This document shows positions 27,267-35,964 of a stretch of 64,000 bases of DNA, piece by piece. How positions within the stretch are numbered: position 1 is the stretch's first letter; each line of letters opens with the position of its first letter. The DNA is from Bradyrhizobium sp. AZCC 1719 (lineage in GTDB: Bacteria; Pseudomonadota; Alphaproteobacteria; Rhizobiales; Xanthobacteraceae), in the NCBI RefSeq assembly GCF_036924525.1, contig NZ_JAZHRU010000001.1:4617001-4681000 (forward strand). The letters run 5' to 3'. The notes below the pieces were generated by a model. The model saw only the letters and a list, made by a program, of their open reading frames with translations. It had not been told where the DNA came from and searched no databases. The position numbers and the translations under genes are program-made.

Positions 27267-28778
27267 TCACCGCGGCAGTTTCGCGATCGCCTGGCTGAGC
27301 TCGTGGATTTCGTAGGGCTTGCGCAGAATCGGAAAGTCGCCGCGCACGTTCCGCGCGGAATCGCTGTAGCCGCTGGTCAGGAGGATTGGCAGTCCTGGTC
27401 TGACAGCCTTCAAGTGGCGCGCCAGACCGAGGCCGTCCATCTTGCCGGGCATCACGATGTCGGAGAAGACGAGGTCTATCCCGTCGAGTTCGATTTCGCG
27501 CAACGCGGCTTCGGCGCTCGCTACCCTGCGCACGGTGTAGCCGAGCTGTTCGAGCAGCCCGGTGCTGACGGCTGCAACATCAGGATTGTCCTCCACCAGC
27601 AGCACGGTGCCGCTTCTGCCGGTTTCGACCGCGTCGACATCCCCGGCAGCGTCAGCGGCTTCCTTTCGCGGCAGCAGGATCGTGATCTTCGTGCCCTTGC
27701 CGAGTTCGCTCGCCACCTTGACCGTTCCGCCGGCCTGATGGGCGAAGCCGTGAACCTGCGATAGTCCGAGACCCGTGCCCTTGCCGATCGGCTTGGTGGT
27801 GAAGAAGGGATCGAAGATTTTGCCGAGCACATCGGGCGCGATGCCGCTGCCGGGATCTTCCACCGAGATCGCGACATATCCGATATCGGCCTCGCCGGAC
27901 GTCTCGTTGTGCGCCGATATCGTGATAACGCCGCCGGTCATGGCGTCGCGCGCGTTGATGACGAGGTTGAACAGCGCCGTCTCGAACTCGGTGACGTCGA
28001 TCAGCACCGGCCAGACGCCCGGGTCGACGTCGAGCTGCAAGGTCACGGCGCTGCCGACGCCGGTGTCGAGCACCTCGCGCATCGCATCGATCCGTTCGGC
28101 GACGTCGACGACCTGCGGATTGACGCTCTGCCGCCGCGCGAATGTCAGCAACTGGCTGGTGAGGGAAGCGCCGCGTTTGGTCGCTCCTTCGATCGCCGAT
28201 AGCGCCCGCAGGCAGCCGGGATCGTTGCCCACCGCTTTCTTCAACGTGTGAAGACTGCCGCTGACGATCATGAGAAGATTATTGAAATCGTGCGCCACCC
28301 CGCCGGTCAGTTGGCCGAGCGCATCGAGCTTCTGCGATTCCGCGAGCTGGTGCATCCGTTCGAGCTCGAGCTGCGCTTCGCGGCGCTCGGTAATGTCGCG
28401 GGTGATCTTGGCGAAGCCGACGAGCTTGCCGTCCTCGTAAATCGGGTCGATGACGACGCTGGCCCAGAAGAACGTGCCGTCCTTGCGAACGCGCCAGCCA
28501 TCCTCCTCATAGCGGCCCTGTTCACAGGTAATGCGCAAGGCGCGAAGCGGCTTGCCATTCGCGCGGTCGACTTCGGTATAAAAGCAGGAAAAATGCTGTC
28601 CGATGATTTCGGCGGGCGCGTAACCCTTGATCCGCTGGCCGCCGATGTTCCAGCTCGTAATGATTCCGGCCGGATCCAGCATGTAAAGCGCGTAGTCGGT
28701 AACGCCATCGACCAGGAGTCGGAAATTGCGTTCGCTTTCGAATAGATCCCTTTGCTCCTGCTGATCTTTTTTCGACAT
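27267..28778 (-). CDS. PAS hybrid histidine kinase with receiver
   Basis: The 503-residue soluble kinase has one PAS/PAC domain (~12-135: DYALYMLDPAGIITSWNIGG), the H-box GGVAHDFNNLLMIVSG, and the ATPase domain with GIAPDVLGKIFDPFF and GTGLGLSQV. The C-terminal receiver has Asp in LVFSDIVMPGKMDGLGLA. The PAS text, with a GYAPAEIIGQHFSCFY-type loop, resembles light- or redox-sensing members, but the ligand is not determined. It faces the SDR operon tail to tail. Confidence 0.92.
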   Translation of the reverse strand: MSKKDQQEQRDLFESERNFRLLVDGVTDYALYMLDPAGIITSWNIGGQRIKGYAPAEIIGQHFSCFYTEVDRANGKPLRALRITCEQGRYEEDGWRVRKDGTFFWASVVIDPIYEDGKLVGFAKITRDITERREAQLELERMHQLAESQKLDALGQLTGGVAHDFNNLLMIVSGSLHTLKKAVGNDPGCLRALSAIEGATKRGASLTSQLLTFARRQSVNPQVVDVAERIDAMREVLDTGVGSAVTLQLDVDPGVWPVLIDVTEFETALFNLVINARDAMTGGVITISAHNETSGEADIGYVAISVEDPGSGIAPDVLGKIFDPFFTTKPIGKGTGLGLSQVHGFAHQAGGTVKVASELGKGTKITILLPRKEAADAAGDVDAVETGRSGTVLLVEDNPDVAAVSTGLLEQLGYTVRRVASAEAALREIELDGIDLVFSDIVMPGKMDGLGLARHLKAVRPGLPILLTSGYSDSARNVRGDFPILRKPYEIHELSQAIAKLPR

Positions 28779-28877
28779 CCGACCTGCCCATTTAACTGGC
28801 GCAAACGCTTGTCCTGCCGATTGGTTCCACGGCCGTTGGGCTTTTTAACGAAATGGTGGGTTACCGCGCTGCGGGCT

Positions 28878-29256
28878 GCAGGCCGAGATTGCGTCCGCTG
28901 TCAGCGATCTCACCGCGCGAATCCTGCGCAAGGATCCGAAGGTTACTGCCGTCATCGTGAAGTCGGTCGATGCCGCCGACTGGTTCGCCGGCGGCAAGTC
29001 GCTCGCCGAGCAGAGCCTCGCCAGCTTCTGGCTCGACGTTCACGTCAGCGAGGGCGCCAACACCAAGGACGAGAAGGCGGCCTATCTCGCCGCGCTATTC
29101 CAGCGCATGGGCGAACTGCTCGGGCCGCTGCACGAGGAGAGCTACGCCCATGTCGACGAAGTGAAGGGCGATGCTTACGGCTTCGGCGGCCTCACCCAGG
29201 AGCGCCGCTACATCGCCGGCCAGCTCGAAGTCGCGCCGCGGAAGGCTGCCGCGTGA
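28878..29256 (+). pseudogene. 5'-truncated tautomerase-like gene
   Basis: In frame with GTG 28957, the translation upstream continues LQAEIASAVSDLTARILRKD, matching the first helix of 4-oxalocrotonate-tautomerase-like proteins. A TAA stop follows about 15 codons further upstream with no start codon between. The catalytic N-terminal proline and about 10 residues are therefore missing. Downstream, the rest (SVDAADWFAGGKSLAEQ, LDVHVSEGANTKDEKAAYL) is intact to the stop at 29256. It could be made from GTG 28957 as a shorter, probably inactive protein. An intact tautomerase lies next door on the other strand. Confidence 0.6.
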
Positions 29257-29308
29257 AGATCGCCTGACGAGCGGACGGCGCTTGCGGCGCTGTCCGCACG
29301 GCTTGCTG

Positions 29309-29725
29309 CTAAGGGACGGACGTAGGGCTGGTTGCCATCGGCGCGTGGTGGTCGCCGAATGCAAGTCCGCGTCCGAGCGACCAGTCGACCGGCGCATTTT
29401 CAGTCAGCGCGATCATGATGTCATCTGCGGAAAATCCGGCGCCAATGGCCCGATCCACAATCCGCCGAAATAGGTTTTTCTTCTGATCGATCGTGCGCCC
29501 CGCGAGAAACAAAATCTCGATGATCGACGCATCCACCGTGCGCGCGACATCCGGGAAGGTCGGGTCGATGAACATCATTTCGTGCGCGTAGGTCGAAACG
29601 AGCTGAAACCGGTCCTTGGGCGGCACACCGCAGGTCTCGACGAGACCCTCGTGCACGGCGTCGGCAAGGGCGCGAATTCTGGCCGGCGCAAGATGGGCCG
29701 GAACGGAGATGCGGGCGAGGGGCAT
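29309..29725 (-). CDS. Tautomerase-family protein
   Basis: The 138-residue protein starts MPLARISVPAHL, so after Met removal it presents the N-terminal proline that is the general base of tautomerases. The body (VHEGLVETCGVPPKDRFQLV, then MMFIDPTFPDVARTVDASII) fits the Tautomerase_2-like group. It lies divergent to the LysR gene, so it is a likely target of that regulator. The substrate is unknown. Confidence 0.85.
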   Translation of the reverse strand: MPLARISVPAHLAPARIRALADAVHEGLVETCGVPPKDRFQLVSTYAHEMMFIDPTFPDVARTVDASIIEILFLAGRTIDQKKNLFRRIVDRAIGAGFSADDIMIALTENAPVDWSLGRGLAFGDHHAPMATSPTSVP

Positions 29726-29818
29726 GGGAAGATCTCCAAGTTGCTGGGGACTCCGTCCTATTCATGCTAAGAGCGAAGATAAATCCTCGATTTTGCGAAA
29801 CACTCATACCGAAATGTC

Positions 29819-30718
29819 GTGAATACGAATATGCTGATGCACCCGATGTCAGACCTCGCGGTTTTCGTCCGAACGGTCGATCTGGGGAGTTTCGCGGCTG
29901 TGGGCGCTGAAATCGAGCTGACCGCCTCGGGCGTCTCCCGCATCGTGACGAGACTGGAGCGCCGCATCGGCGCCAAGCTGCTGCATCGGACGACGCGGCG
30001 GCTGGTGCTGACGCAGGAGGGCGAAACGTTCCTGGTTCACGCGAGAAGTATCCTGGCTGCGGTCGAGGCTGCCGAAGCCGATGTCGCCTCCGTCCATGGA
30101 CGTCCGCGCGGCCATCTGCGGATCAACAGCGGCACCGCATTCGCAAGACACCGGCTTGCGCGACTGCTGCCGCAGTTCATGGACCGGTTTCCAGAAATTG
30201 CAGTCGATCTTTCGGTGAGCGATCACCGCATCGATCCGATCGCCGATCAGGTCGATGTCACGATCCGGGTCGGGCCGCTCGGCGACAGCGAGCTGATCGC
30301 GGTTCGCCTCGGTGAAGTCAGGCGCATCATCGCCGGAAGCCCGCGATATCTGGAGCGCTATGGCATTCCCGAACAAGCCGCGGATCTCGTGCGGCACAAT
30401 TGCCTGCAGCTCAGCGGCTTCTCGCGGCTTGCGCAATGGCCGATGTTCGAGCAAGGCAAGCGCATCATGGTGCCGGTGAAGGGATCGATCCGCTCGGACA
30501 GCGCCGATTTCCTTCTCGACCTCGCGTTGGCCGGCGCCGGTCTCGCGCGGTTTGGTGATTTTTTGGGGGAGGCGGCCGTGAAGGACGGCAGGCTGGTGCC
30601 GGTATTGTCGCACTGCCATGATCCCGATCCGCAACCCATCACGGCCCTGATCCTGCCGGGGCGGCAAACCATCCCGCGGGTTCGGGCTTTCGTTGATTTC
30701 CTCAAGGCGAGCACTTGA
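29819..30718 (+). CDS. LysR-family transcriptional regulator
   Basis: The 299-residue protein has an N-terminal helix-turn-helix (DLAVFVRTVDLGSFAAVGAE, then LTASGVSRIVTRLERRIGAK) and a C-terminal periplasmic-binding-fold effector domain. The GTG at 29819 is the longest start, and ATG 29831 is an alternative that loses four residues. The 93-base gap to the divergent tautomerase gene is the usual site for LysR action. Confidence 0.92.
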   Translation: MNTNMLMHPMSDLAVFVRTVDLGSFAAVGAEIELTASGVSRIVTRLERRIGAKLLHRTTRRLVLTQEGETFLVHARSILAAVEAAEADVASVHGRPRGHLRINSGTAFARHRLARLLPQFMDRFPEIAVDLSVSDHRIDPIADQVDVTIRVGPLGDSELIAVRLGEVRRIIAGSPRYLERYGIPEQAADLVRHNCLQLSGFSRLAQWPMFEQGKRIMVPVKGSIRSDSADFLLDLALAGAGLARFGDFLGEAAVKDGRLVPVLSHCHDPDPQPITALILPGRQTIPRVRAFVDFLKAST

Positions 30719-30830
30719 CGGCGGTTGGACAGCCGCTTCCGCGCACGCACGGCTGGCGCCGAACAGATCCTCGAGGCGGGCCCGAGCGCGACGCCTGCAT
30801 CGCGGTTCGTCCGCCGAGCAGCTCTCCGCA

Positions 30831-31130
30831 TCACACGATCAGCATATCCAGCACGGCCGCGGTTGCTGCGACAAGCGAGAACGCAATCACGGTGGCTCGC
30901 CAAAGCAGTTGCCGACGCGCCGCGCGGCGATCGTGGAATGCCAGCCAGTCGCGAACGAATCCGGCGGGAATGTTCATCGTGACGCTAAGCCTGGTCGGAT
31001 GATGCAGTTCGTGATCCGCGAACATGGCGCGCACGTTCGCCACGCCCAGTCGGTCAAGTGCGCAATTCCATTCCCAGGCGTGCGTGCTGTTGGTCCATCG
31101 GTTCTCGAAGGGAAGCCTGTGCGACATCAT
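30831..31130 (-). CDS. Small membrane-anchored protein, 99 aa
   Basis: The soluble N-terminal part (RLPFENRWTNSTHAWEWNCA) is followed by a basic stretch and one C-terminal membrane helix (ATVIAFSLVAATAAVLDMLI). Codon use is host-like. No family is recognised. It stands between the LysR gene and lipB, about 100 bases from each. Confidence 0.5.
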   Translation of the reverse strand: MMSHRLPFENRWTNSTHAWEWNCALDRLGVANVRAMFADHELHHPTRLSVTMNIPAGFVRDWLAFHDRRAARRQLLWRATVIAFSLVAATAAVLDMLIV

Positions 31131-31236
31131 CGCGACCTCCGCTGTTCACCGCCTGCCTCTGATATGTGGCCGCACTCGCCGTGGCGGAAGACCTCAAGGG
31201 AGAGCGGCGATAGAGGCGGGCATCCGATCGACAGTT

Positions 31237-31965
31237 TCAGGCCGTTGCCGCGGGCAGGTCTGCCATGGTCGTTCCGAACACCTCCTGGAACGCCCGCCGC
31301 AGCGCGATGTCGACGTCTTCCATCGCCACCGGCAGGCCGAGGTCCACGAGTGAAGTCACCCCGTAACGCGGATCGACAACGCCGCAGGGGACGATCGCGG
31401 AAAAATGCGAAAGCTCCGGCTCGACATTGATGGCGATGCCGTGGAACGACACCCAGCGCCGCAACCGCACGCCGATTGCGGCGATCTTGTCTTCGTGGCC
31501 GACACCCTTGTCCGGCCGCCTGACCCAGACGCCGACACGATCCTCGCGGCGCTCGCCGCGCACGTTGAAGGCATCCAGCGTGCGGATGACCCATTCTTCG
31601 AGGCCGGCAACATAGGCGCGCACGTCCGGCCGCCGCCGCTTGAGGTCGAGCATCACATAGGCCACCCGCTGGCCGGGACCGTGATAGGTGAGTTGTCCGC
31701 CGCGGCCGGTGGTGAACAACGGGAAGCGCGGCTCGAGCAGATCGTCCTGCCTGCCGCTGGTACCGGAGGTGTAGAGCGGGGGGTGCTCCAGGAGCCAGAC
31801 CAGTTCGGCCGCCTTCCGCTCGGCGATCTCGGCCGCGCGGGCCTCCATTGCGGCCACGGCCTCGGGATAGGGGACCGGTTCCGCCGAAATCCGCCATTCG
31901 ACCCCGCCGCCGCCCTGGGCTTGCGCGAAGGTCGTCAAATCAAGGCTTTGGCGGTCATTAACCAT
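31237..31965 (-). CDS. lipB: Octanoyl-[acyl-carrier-protein]:protein octanoyltransferase
   Basis: The 242-residue protein carries the LipB hallmarks: [20 protein letters not shown], the Lys of [18 protein letters not shown] and the acyl-accepting Cys in IVPCGVVD. It transfers octanoate from ACP to the lipoyl domains of 2-oxoacid dehydrogenases and the glycine cleavage H protein. The N-terminus ([18 protein letters not shown]) is a little longer than in enterobacteria. It is divergent from the FliN-like gene. Confidence 0.95.
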   Translation of the reverse strand: MVNDRQSLDLTTFAQAQGGGGVEWRISAEPVPYPEAVAAMEARAAEIAERKAAELVWLLEHPPLYTSGTSGRQDDLLEPRFPLFTTGRGGQLTYHGPGQRVAYVMLDLKRRRPDVRAYVAGLEEWVIRTLDAFNVRGERREDRVGVWVRRPDKGVGHEDKIAAIGVRLRRWVSFHGIAINVEPELSHFSAIVPCGVVDPRYGVTSLVDLGLPVAMEDVDIALRRAFQEVFGTTMADLPAATA

Positions 31966-32028
31966 TGGCTAACCATAACGTGTTCAGGTGGGAACCACAC
32001 CAGTTTAGTCCCCTTTGGCGGTTCAGAA

Positions 32029-32271
32029 GTGGCCACCCTCGATAAAGTCAGCGTCGATCTCATGGTGGTGCTCGGCACCACGACCATGCCCATCCACCAG
32101 GTGATGCGGCTTTCCCGCGGCGCCATCATCGAACTGGACGCCACCGAGGCGGACGAGGTCAAGATCCTCGCCAATAACTTGCCCATTGCCTCCGGCGTGG
32201 TGCTGGTCGATCGCAACCGCATCGCGGTCGAAGTCAAGCAAATGCTGCCGAAATCCCCTGATGTCAGGTAG
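32029..32271 (+). CDS. FliN/SpoA-domain protein, 80 aa
   Basis: From GTG 32029 the product is a single SpoA domain: VATLDKVSVDLMVVLGTTTM, then PIHQVMRLSRGAIIELDATE, then VLVDRNRIAVEVKQMLP. This matches the FliN C-terminus, and the N-terminal half of longer FliN is absent. Alphaproteobacteria carry stand-alone short FliN proteins of this form outside flagellar clusters. Its role is probably in the flagellar switch C-ring. No other flagellar gene is in the window. Confidence 0.85.
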   Translation: MATLDKVSVDLMVVLGTTTMPIHQVMRLSRGAIIELDATEADEVKILANNLPIASGVVLVDRNRIAVEVKQMLPKSPDVR

Positions 32272-32368
32272 TTATCGGAGCGCAAAACTTCCTTGTCCCT
32301 CCATCCCTGATTTGTTACATCGCAGCCGTTGATCCGGCGGGCTGCAATCCTTCCAGCCGGTATCCCAA

Positions 32369-32453
32369 GCGCTCGTGGCGGAATTGGTAGACGCGCTGCC
32401 TTGAGGTGGCAGTGAGTAACATCGTGGGGGTTCGAGTCCCTCCGAGCGCACCA
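32369..32453 (+). tRNA. tRNA-Leu (anticodon GAG)
   Basis: GCGCTCG pairs with CGAGCGC as the acceptor stem. The anticodon arm CTGCC-TTGAGGT-GGCAG presents GAG, the variable arm is long (type II, as expected for Leu) and GGTTCGAGTCCC gives the T-loop. CCA is encoded at 32451-32453. An integrase gene ends 24 bases beyond it, marking this tRNA as the insertion site. Confidence 0.95.
32430..32453 (+). other. Likely attachment (att) core in the tRNA 3' end
   Basis: The T-arm and acceptor end of tRNA-Leu are the usual crossover site for tyrosine recombinases encoded beside a tRNA. I infer attL here from the adjoining integrase. I did not find the matching direct repeat further right in the window. 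Confidence 0.4.
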
Positions 32454-32476
32454 TACCCACGCCTAACCCATTGAAT

Positions 32477-33985
32477 TCACAGCGTATTTTTTCCAAGGTT
32501 ACTACGCAAAGTTACTACTTTGTTCGCGTCGGGCGTTCCCGCGCTGTTCGCATCGGGCAGCGGCGCAAAATCGTCGAGCGACTGGCTCTGATCGAACGCG
32601 ATGATCTTGTCCATGCCACTGATGCCGAGCTTTTCTCGATTCGCCTGGGCGATGTAATGCGCCGGCATCTTCGGATCGGTCCAGCCGAACATCGCCATCA
32701 TCTGGCTCTCGGTGCAGTCGGCGTAGGCGGCGACCTCAGCGCGCGCCTTGCGCACGCCATGGCAGCTCTTCTTCGGCTCGTTGACGCCGGCGAGCACCGC
32801 GTACTTCTTGAACTTCATTGCCCATGCCTTCTTGTTCATCGGTAGCACGCGGCCCTTCAACCTCTTGCCGGTGAAGACCTCGGCACCGATGATGCCAGCC
32901 GCGCGCGCCGCCCGCAGGCTTTCTGCAAATGCCGGATGCACCGGCACGGTGACGGTGGTGTTGCCGCGGCTCTTTTCGGTCGCGATCTGCACCGCCATCT
33001 TGCGCACGATTTGCCGCAGATGAGGCGGCCCGAAACGATGGGCGTCGCCCAGTCGCAAGAAGGTGTAATGCAGGATGTCGAACATCAGCCGGGCTTCGCT
33101 GCCAAGGGGCCACTTCGCGCGATAGAGCGCCATGTCGTCCTCGGTCCAGGGCAGAAAGCCACCGGTCTCACGGCTCGCCTTGGCCTTGCCGGATTTCAAC
33201 CCGATCGTTGGGTCATCGTCATCGTCGAGATGACCGGCATCAATCATCCATCGGATCATGCCGCGCAGTGCGGACAGCAAATTGCCCGCCTGCGACGGTG
33301 TTCGCGCCTTCATTTCCTCCTTGATGGCCTTGCGCGTCAGCACCGCAAAGGGCTTCTCGCCATTTTCGGGCAGCAGGCTCTCGATCAACCCAGTGCGTTG
33401 TAGCCGCGTCGAATCCGCCAACCCTTCGTGGCCCACACTGAGATCGCCAAGCCAGTGGTCGCTCTGTTTGTACAGCGTCCAGTACCAGCGCAGCGTACGA
33501 GGCATCGGCGGCTCAGTAGGCAGCTCGCCGCGCGGCTCATTGCGTTGCTTTTGCGCGTTGATGTGATCGGACGCGTCACCATAGAGTGCTATCTGCGAGG
33601 CGATGGCCGCATCACACTCATCATCGAAGGCCTTCGTGCCGGGATCAGCTTTGATCCTGGTCTTCGGTAGTCCATTGCGGAGCTGAACGTAATAGCGCGT
33701 CTGCCCGCGCTGCGAGCGATCGGCCTGTACGTAGCGGCGTTCCGGCTGTACGAGTGGATCAGGTGCGCTTCGGCGTTTACGCATCACTCCCCCCAGCGCC
33801 GTGACCGCTGCATCGTAGGCAGCGTCGAACGCTTCGGTCCCATATTCCTCCCTGATCCCGATCCGGCGACCCTTGCGGCTCACCTTCACGTACCAGCGCA
33901 GTGCGCCCAGCGGGGAATAGTCAAAGTAGAGATACATTCGCGTATCCCCGGGTGCGCGGGGATCGCGATTTTCTGGCTCAAGCAT
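32477..33985 (-). CDS. Tyrosine recombinase/phage-type integrase, 502 aa
   Basis: An N-terminal region with arm-site-binding-type repeats (YYVQLRNGLPKTRIKADPGT) and a SAM-like core-binding domain (~165-265) precede the catalytic domain. The catalytic set is visible: Arg in HYTFLRLGDAHRF, HxxR in CHGVRKAR, a Trp in place of the second His (FGWTD) and the nucleophile Tyr in MPAHYIAQANRE. It points toward and ends next to tRNA-Leu. It is full length and apparently functional, so the element may still be mobile or excisable. Confidence 0.92.
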   Translation of the reverse strand: MLEPENRDPRAPGDTRMYLYFDYSPLGALRWYVKVSRKGRRIGIREEYGTEAFDAAYDAAVTALGGVMRKRRSAPDPLVQPERRYVQADRSQRGQTRYYVQLRNGLPKTRIKADPGTKAFDDECDAAIASQIALYGDASDHINAQKQRNEPRGELPTEPPMPRTLRWYWTLYKQSDHWLGDLSVGHEGLADSTRLQRTGLIESLLPENGEKPFAVLTRKAIKEEMKARTPSQAGNLLSALRGMIRWMIDAGHLDDDDDPTIGLKSGKAKASRETGGFLPWTEDDMALYRAKWPLGSEARLMFDILHYTFLRLGDAHRFGPPHLRQIVRKMAVQIATEKSRGNTTVTVPVHPAFAESLRAARAAGIIGAEVFTGKRLKGRVLPMNKKAWAMKFKKYAVLAGVNEPKKSCHGVRKARAEVAAYADCTESQMMAMFGWTDPKMPAHYIAQANREKLGISGMDKIIAFDQSQSLDDFAPLPDANSAGTPDANKVVTLRSNLGKNTL

Positions 33986-34056
33986 TGGCTTTCTCCGGGA
34001 CCAATGCTTGGAGTCTAACGGTGCGGTGACTCCGCATCAATTGCGTAAGGTGCGTT

Positions 34057-34281
34057 TCACCCGCTTTCGGTGCTTTTCAGGTATCGCTGCAGGGCCTCCG
34101 ATGGGGTCCATATTTCGTTGCCATCATTTGTCGGCTTGATCGGCGCGGCGCCTGCCACCAGCGCGATCCGAATAACGCCCTCACCATCGACAGTGACCTC
34201 GCCCGCGCCAGCTGCCTTGGCGGCCCGGATCGCGCGAGCAATGTCTGCTTGTGTAACCTTGGCCGGACGCCGCGGCATCAC
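34057..34281 (-). CDS. Small protein upstream of the integrase, 74 aa
   Basis: MPRRPAKVTQADIARAIRAA opens a helical region, followed by a beta segment (VTVDGEGVIRIALV) and a short tail (WTPSEALQRYLKS). It lies 71 bases ahead of the integrase on the same strand and is a usual companion of rhizobial tRNA-linked integrases. It could be an excisionase-type or regulatory accessory factor, which is inferred from position alone. Confidence 0.6.
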   Translation of the reverse strand: MMPRRPAKVTQADIARAIRAAKAAGAGEVTVDGEGVIRIALVAGAAPIKPTNDGNEIWTPSEALQRYLKSTESG

Positions 34282-35092
34282 GCTTCTCCTTTAGGCTGCA
34301 TAATTCAGCGCTGTCGGAAACGAAATCGTTCGGTATGCAAAACTGAGAACTCTCCGGACAAAAGGGTAGACGACTGTCCGTCGGACATTCGGCTAAATTA
34401 GAGTGGAAACGGGAGGGGTAATTCAGAGACTACGGGCAGCTCGATACAGCGCGTTAAACGATCTGATTGCCGTTCGCCGGTGTCTCTGTGCGCAGTTAAG
34501 GCTTCGCGCTAAATCAGGATACCGTTTGGGACTTCACGGAAGGGCGCTTCTGGTGCGTGATCAAAAGGCGGCGTTCAACACCCCCTGATCTCACTGCTCG
34601 GCCGGGTAGGACTTGAACGAGGAGCCAGGCCGTTATGGGCGGAAGAACAATGGTCAGGTTCGTTGATTTCAATACGATTTCGTTTGATTTCGGTTGCGCT
34701 AGCGAATTTCGAGTAGCGCTGTTTCACGCGGCTTGCTCTGATCGTTCAGTACCGCCGGTCCCATGATGGATTGGACAGGGACATCTCAAAAATCGAAGCA
34801 GCATCAGCACTTAAGCCGCACCTCGATCAACAATGTCGTACCAAATGTAGTACTGCCGCTGGTTCGGAGCTCGGCGAGCAAGCGTTGTCGCGCGCCAGCG
34901 TCTGTCCTCCGGCTATAGCGTAGTGCGGCGCAGCTGGGCGCGGCGGCAGGTGATATGCGCCTGCGTCGCCGCATTCAACGTTCTGCAGCGATCATTTTGC
35001 TCGGAGCTTTAGCCTGCGCATGCGCGAAGGCACGCAGCGAGTTTCAAGAAACTCGCCCGAGGGTGCCAAAAGAAGGAGAGGCGGTGCGCCGC
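34282..35092. other. Degenerate non-coding stretch inside the element
   Basis: No coding frame of good quality is seen on either strand. The region has mixed composition with decayed fragments. One piece near 34600-34645 (minus strand) resembles the T-arm and anticodon arm of tRNA-Ile(CAU), but no complete tRNA folds. A 20-base near-palindrome (GCGAGTTTCAAGAAACTCGC, 35037-35056) lies downstream of the PrtN remnant and may be its terminator. Confidence 0.45.
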
Positions 35093-35351
35093 CTAGGTCG
35101 TCAAGGCCGCCATTTCTTTTCTAGCGGCTTCGACTCTCGCATCAAGGTATTTGGCTAGATCCAGAAGGTGGATGCCTTTAGCGCATTTCTGGCTTGCTTC
35201 CATTCGCACGAGGGATCGCTATTTCACCTGCGCTGATCTTCTGCACCAGCTTGGTGGGATTCAGGTGTGAGAAGTAGTCCCGACACACGTCTTCGATCGG
35301 GATGATGGCCTTGCCACCATACTGCGCCATCAAAAGGAATGGAGTGTTCAA
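35093..35351 (-). pseudogene. PrtN-like (pyocin activator family) gene, frameshifted
   Basis: From TTG 35351 the minus strand reads LNTPFLLMAQYGGKAIIPIE, then DVCRDYFSHLNPTKLVQKIS, then GEIAIP, a close match to the start of the pyocin-activator PrtN family. The frame then breaks near 35209-35216. In the shifted frame it continues RMEASQKCAKGIHLLDLAKY to a TAG at 35093, the typical PrtN C-terminus. The total length of 259 bases is one base over a multiple of three. A single small indel therefore inactivated an otherwise clean gene, implying recent decay. Confidence 0.7.
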
Positions 35352-35784
35352 GGCCAGGTCTCAACCGATTGCTATTCTATCTAGCCTGAGAATCTTCCGG
35401 CTCGTGAGATCTATTTCCGTCGTCGGCGGAATTTGGCTTGCCTAGCGTAGTAAAAGGAGCGTTCGGCGCGTGCGGCTCTCTGTATCGGCAAGTAGGTGCC
35501 GTAGCCGGTAAAGCCGCTCTCATTCCGACAAGTATTGGATGTGTTGTGGTGGTGCCCGCGGCGGGATAATGGCCGCCGCCGGTGATTCTCCTAAGCTTTA
35601 CGTGGAATTCGGCCACGTTCGTTGCGCTTCGTGCGGGTTGTTTCTGGTGCGAAACTGGTGCGGTTCGTCCGCAGTTGAAACTTGGATTTAGGGCATATGC
35701 TGTTGGTGATAACGCGAGAACGCAAGACGGTACCGGCGGCCGACGGCAAGCGAATTCCGTGCGCCACCGCGCCGGCTGTCGTCA
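35352..35784. other. Intergenic stretch, no gene supported
   Basis: Open frames here are short, change frame and have poor codon choice. The stretch lies between the PrtN remnant and the small frame at 35785. Nothing recognisable was found. Confidence 0.4.
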
Positions 35785-35964
35785 ATGCGGATCATCATCG
35801 CCACGGCGGGCAACCACGCGCCTGGAGAGCTGCCGCCGCTCACCTATGTCTCTGGCGGGTTGGAACAGGAAAATATCCGTCGCGTCGTATGCGATATTCT
35901 TGAAGGTGGCGAGCGAGCCTTCCAGGAACGTGCGCGCCGATTGCGGGTCAAGCTTGAGCGCTAG
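35785..35964 (+). CDS. Possible small protein, 59 aa
   Basis: ATG 35785 begins MRIIIATAGNHAPGELPPLT and ends with a charged helix (GERAFQERARRLRVKLER). GC-rich third positions argue for real coding. The stop overlaps the stop of the AlbA_2 gene tail to tail. It may be the C-terminal relic of a larger gene, since there is no clear ribosome site. Confidence 0.35.
   Translation: MRIIIATAGNHAPGELPPLTYVSGGLEQENIRRVVCDILEGGERAFQERARRLRVKLER

Noticed and set aside
34600..34645. tRNA-Ile(CAU)-like segment on the minus strand
   Set aside because: A T-loop-like and an anticodon-arm-like piece can be read, but there is no matching acceptor stem or D-arm. At most it is a decayed fragment.
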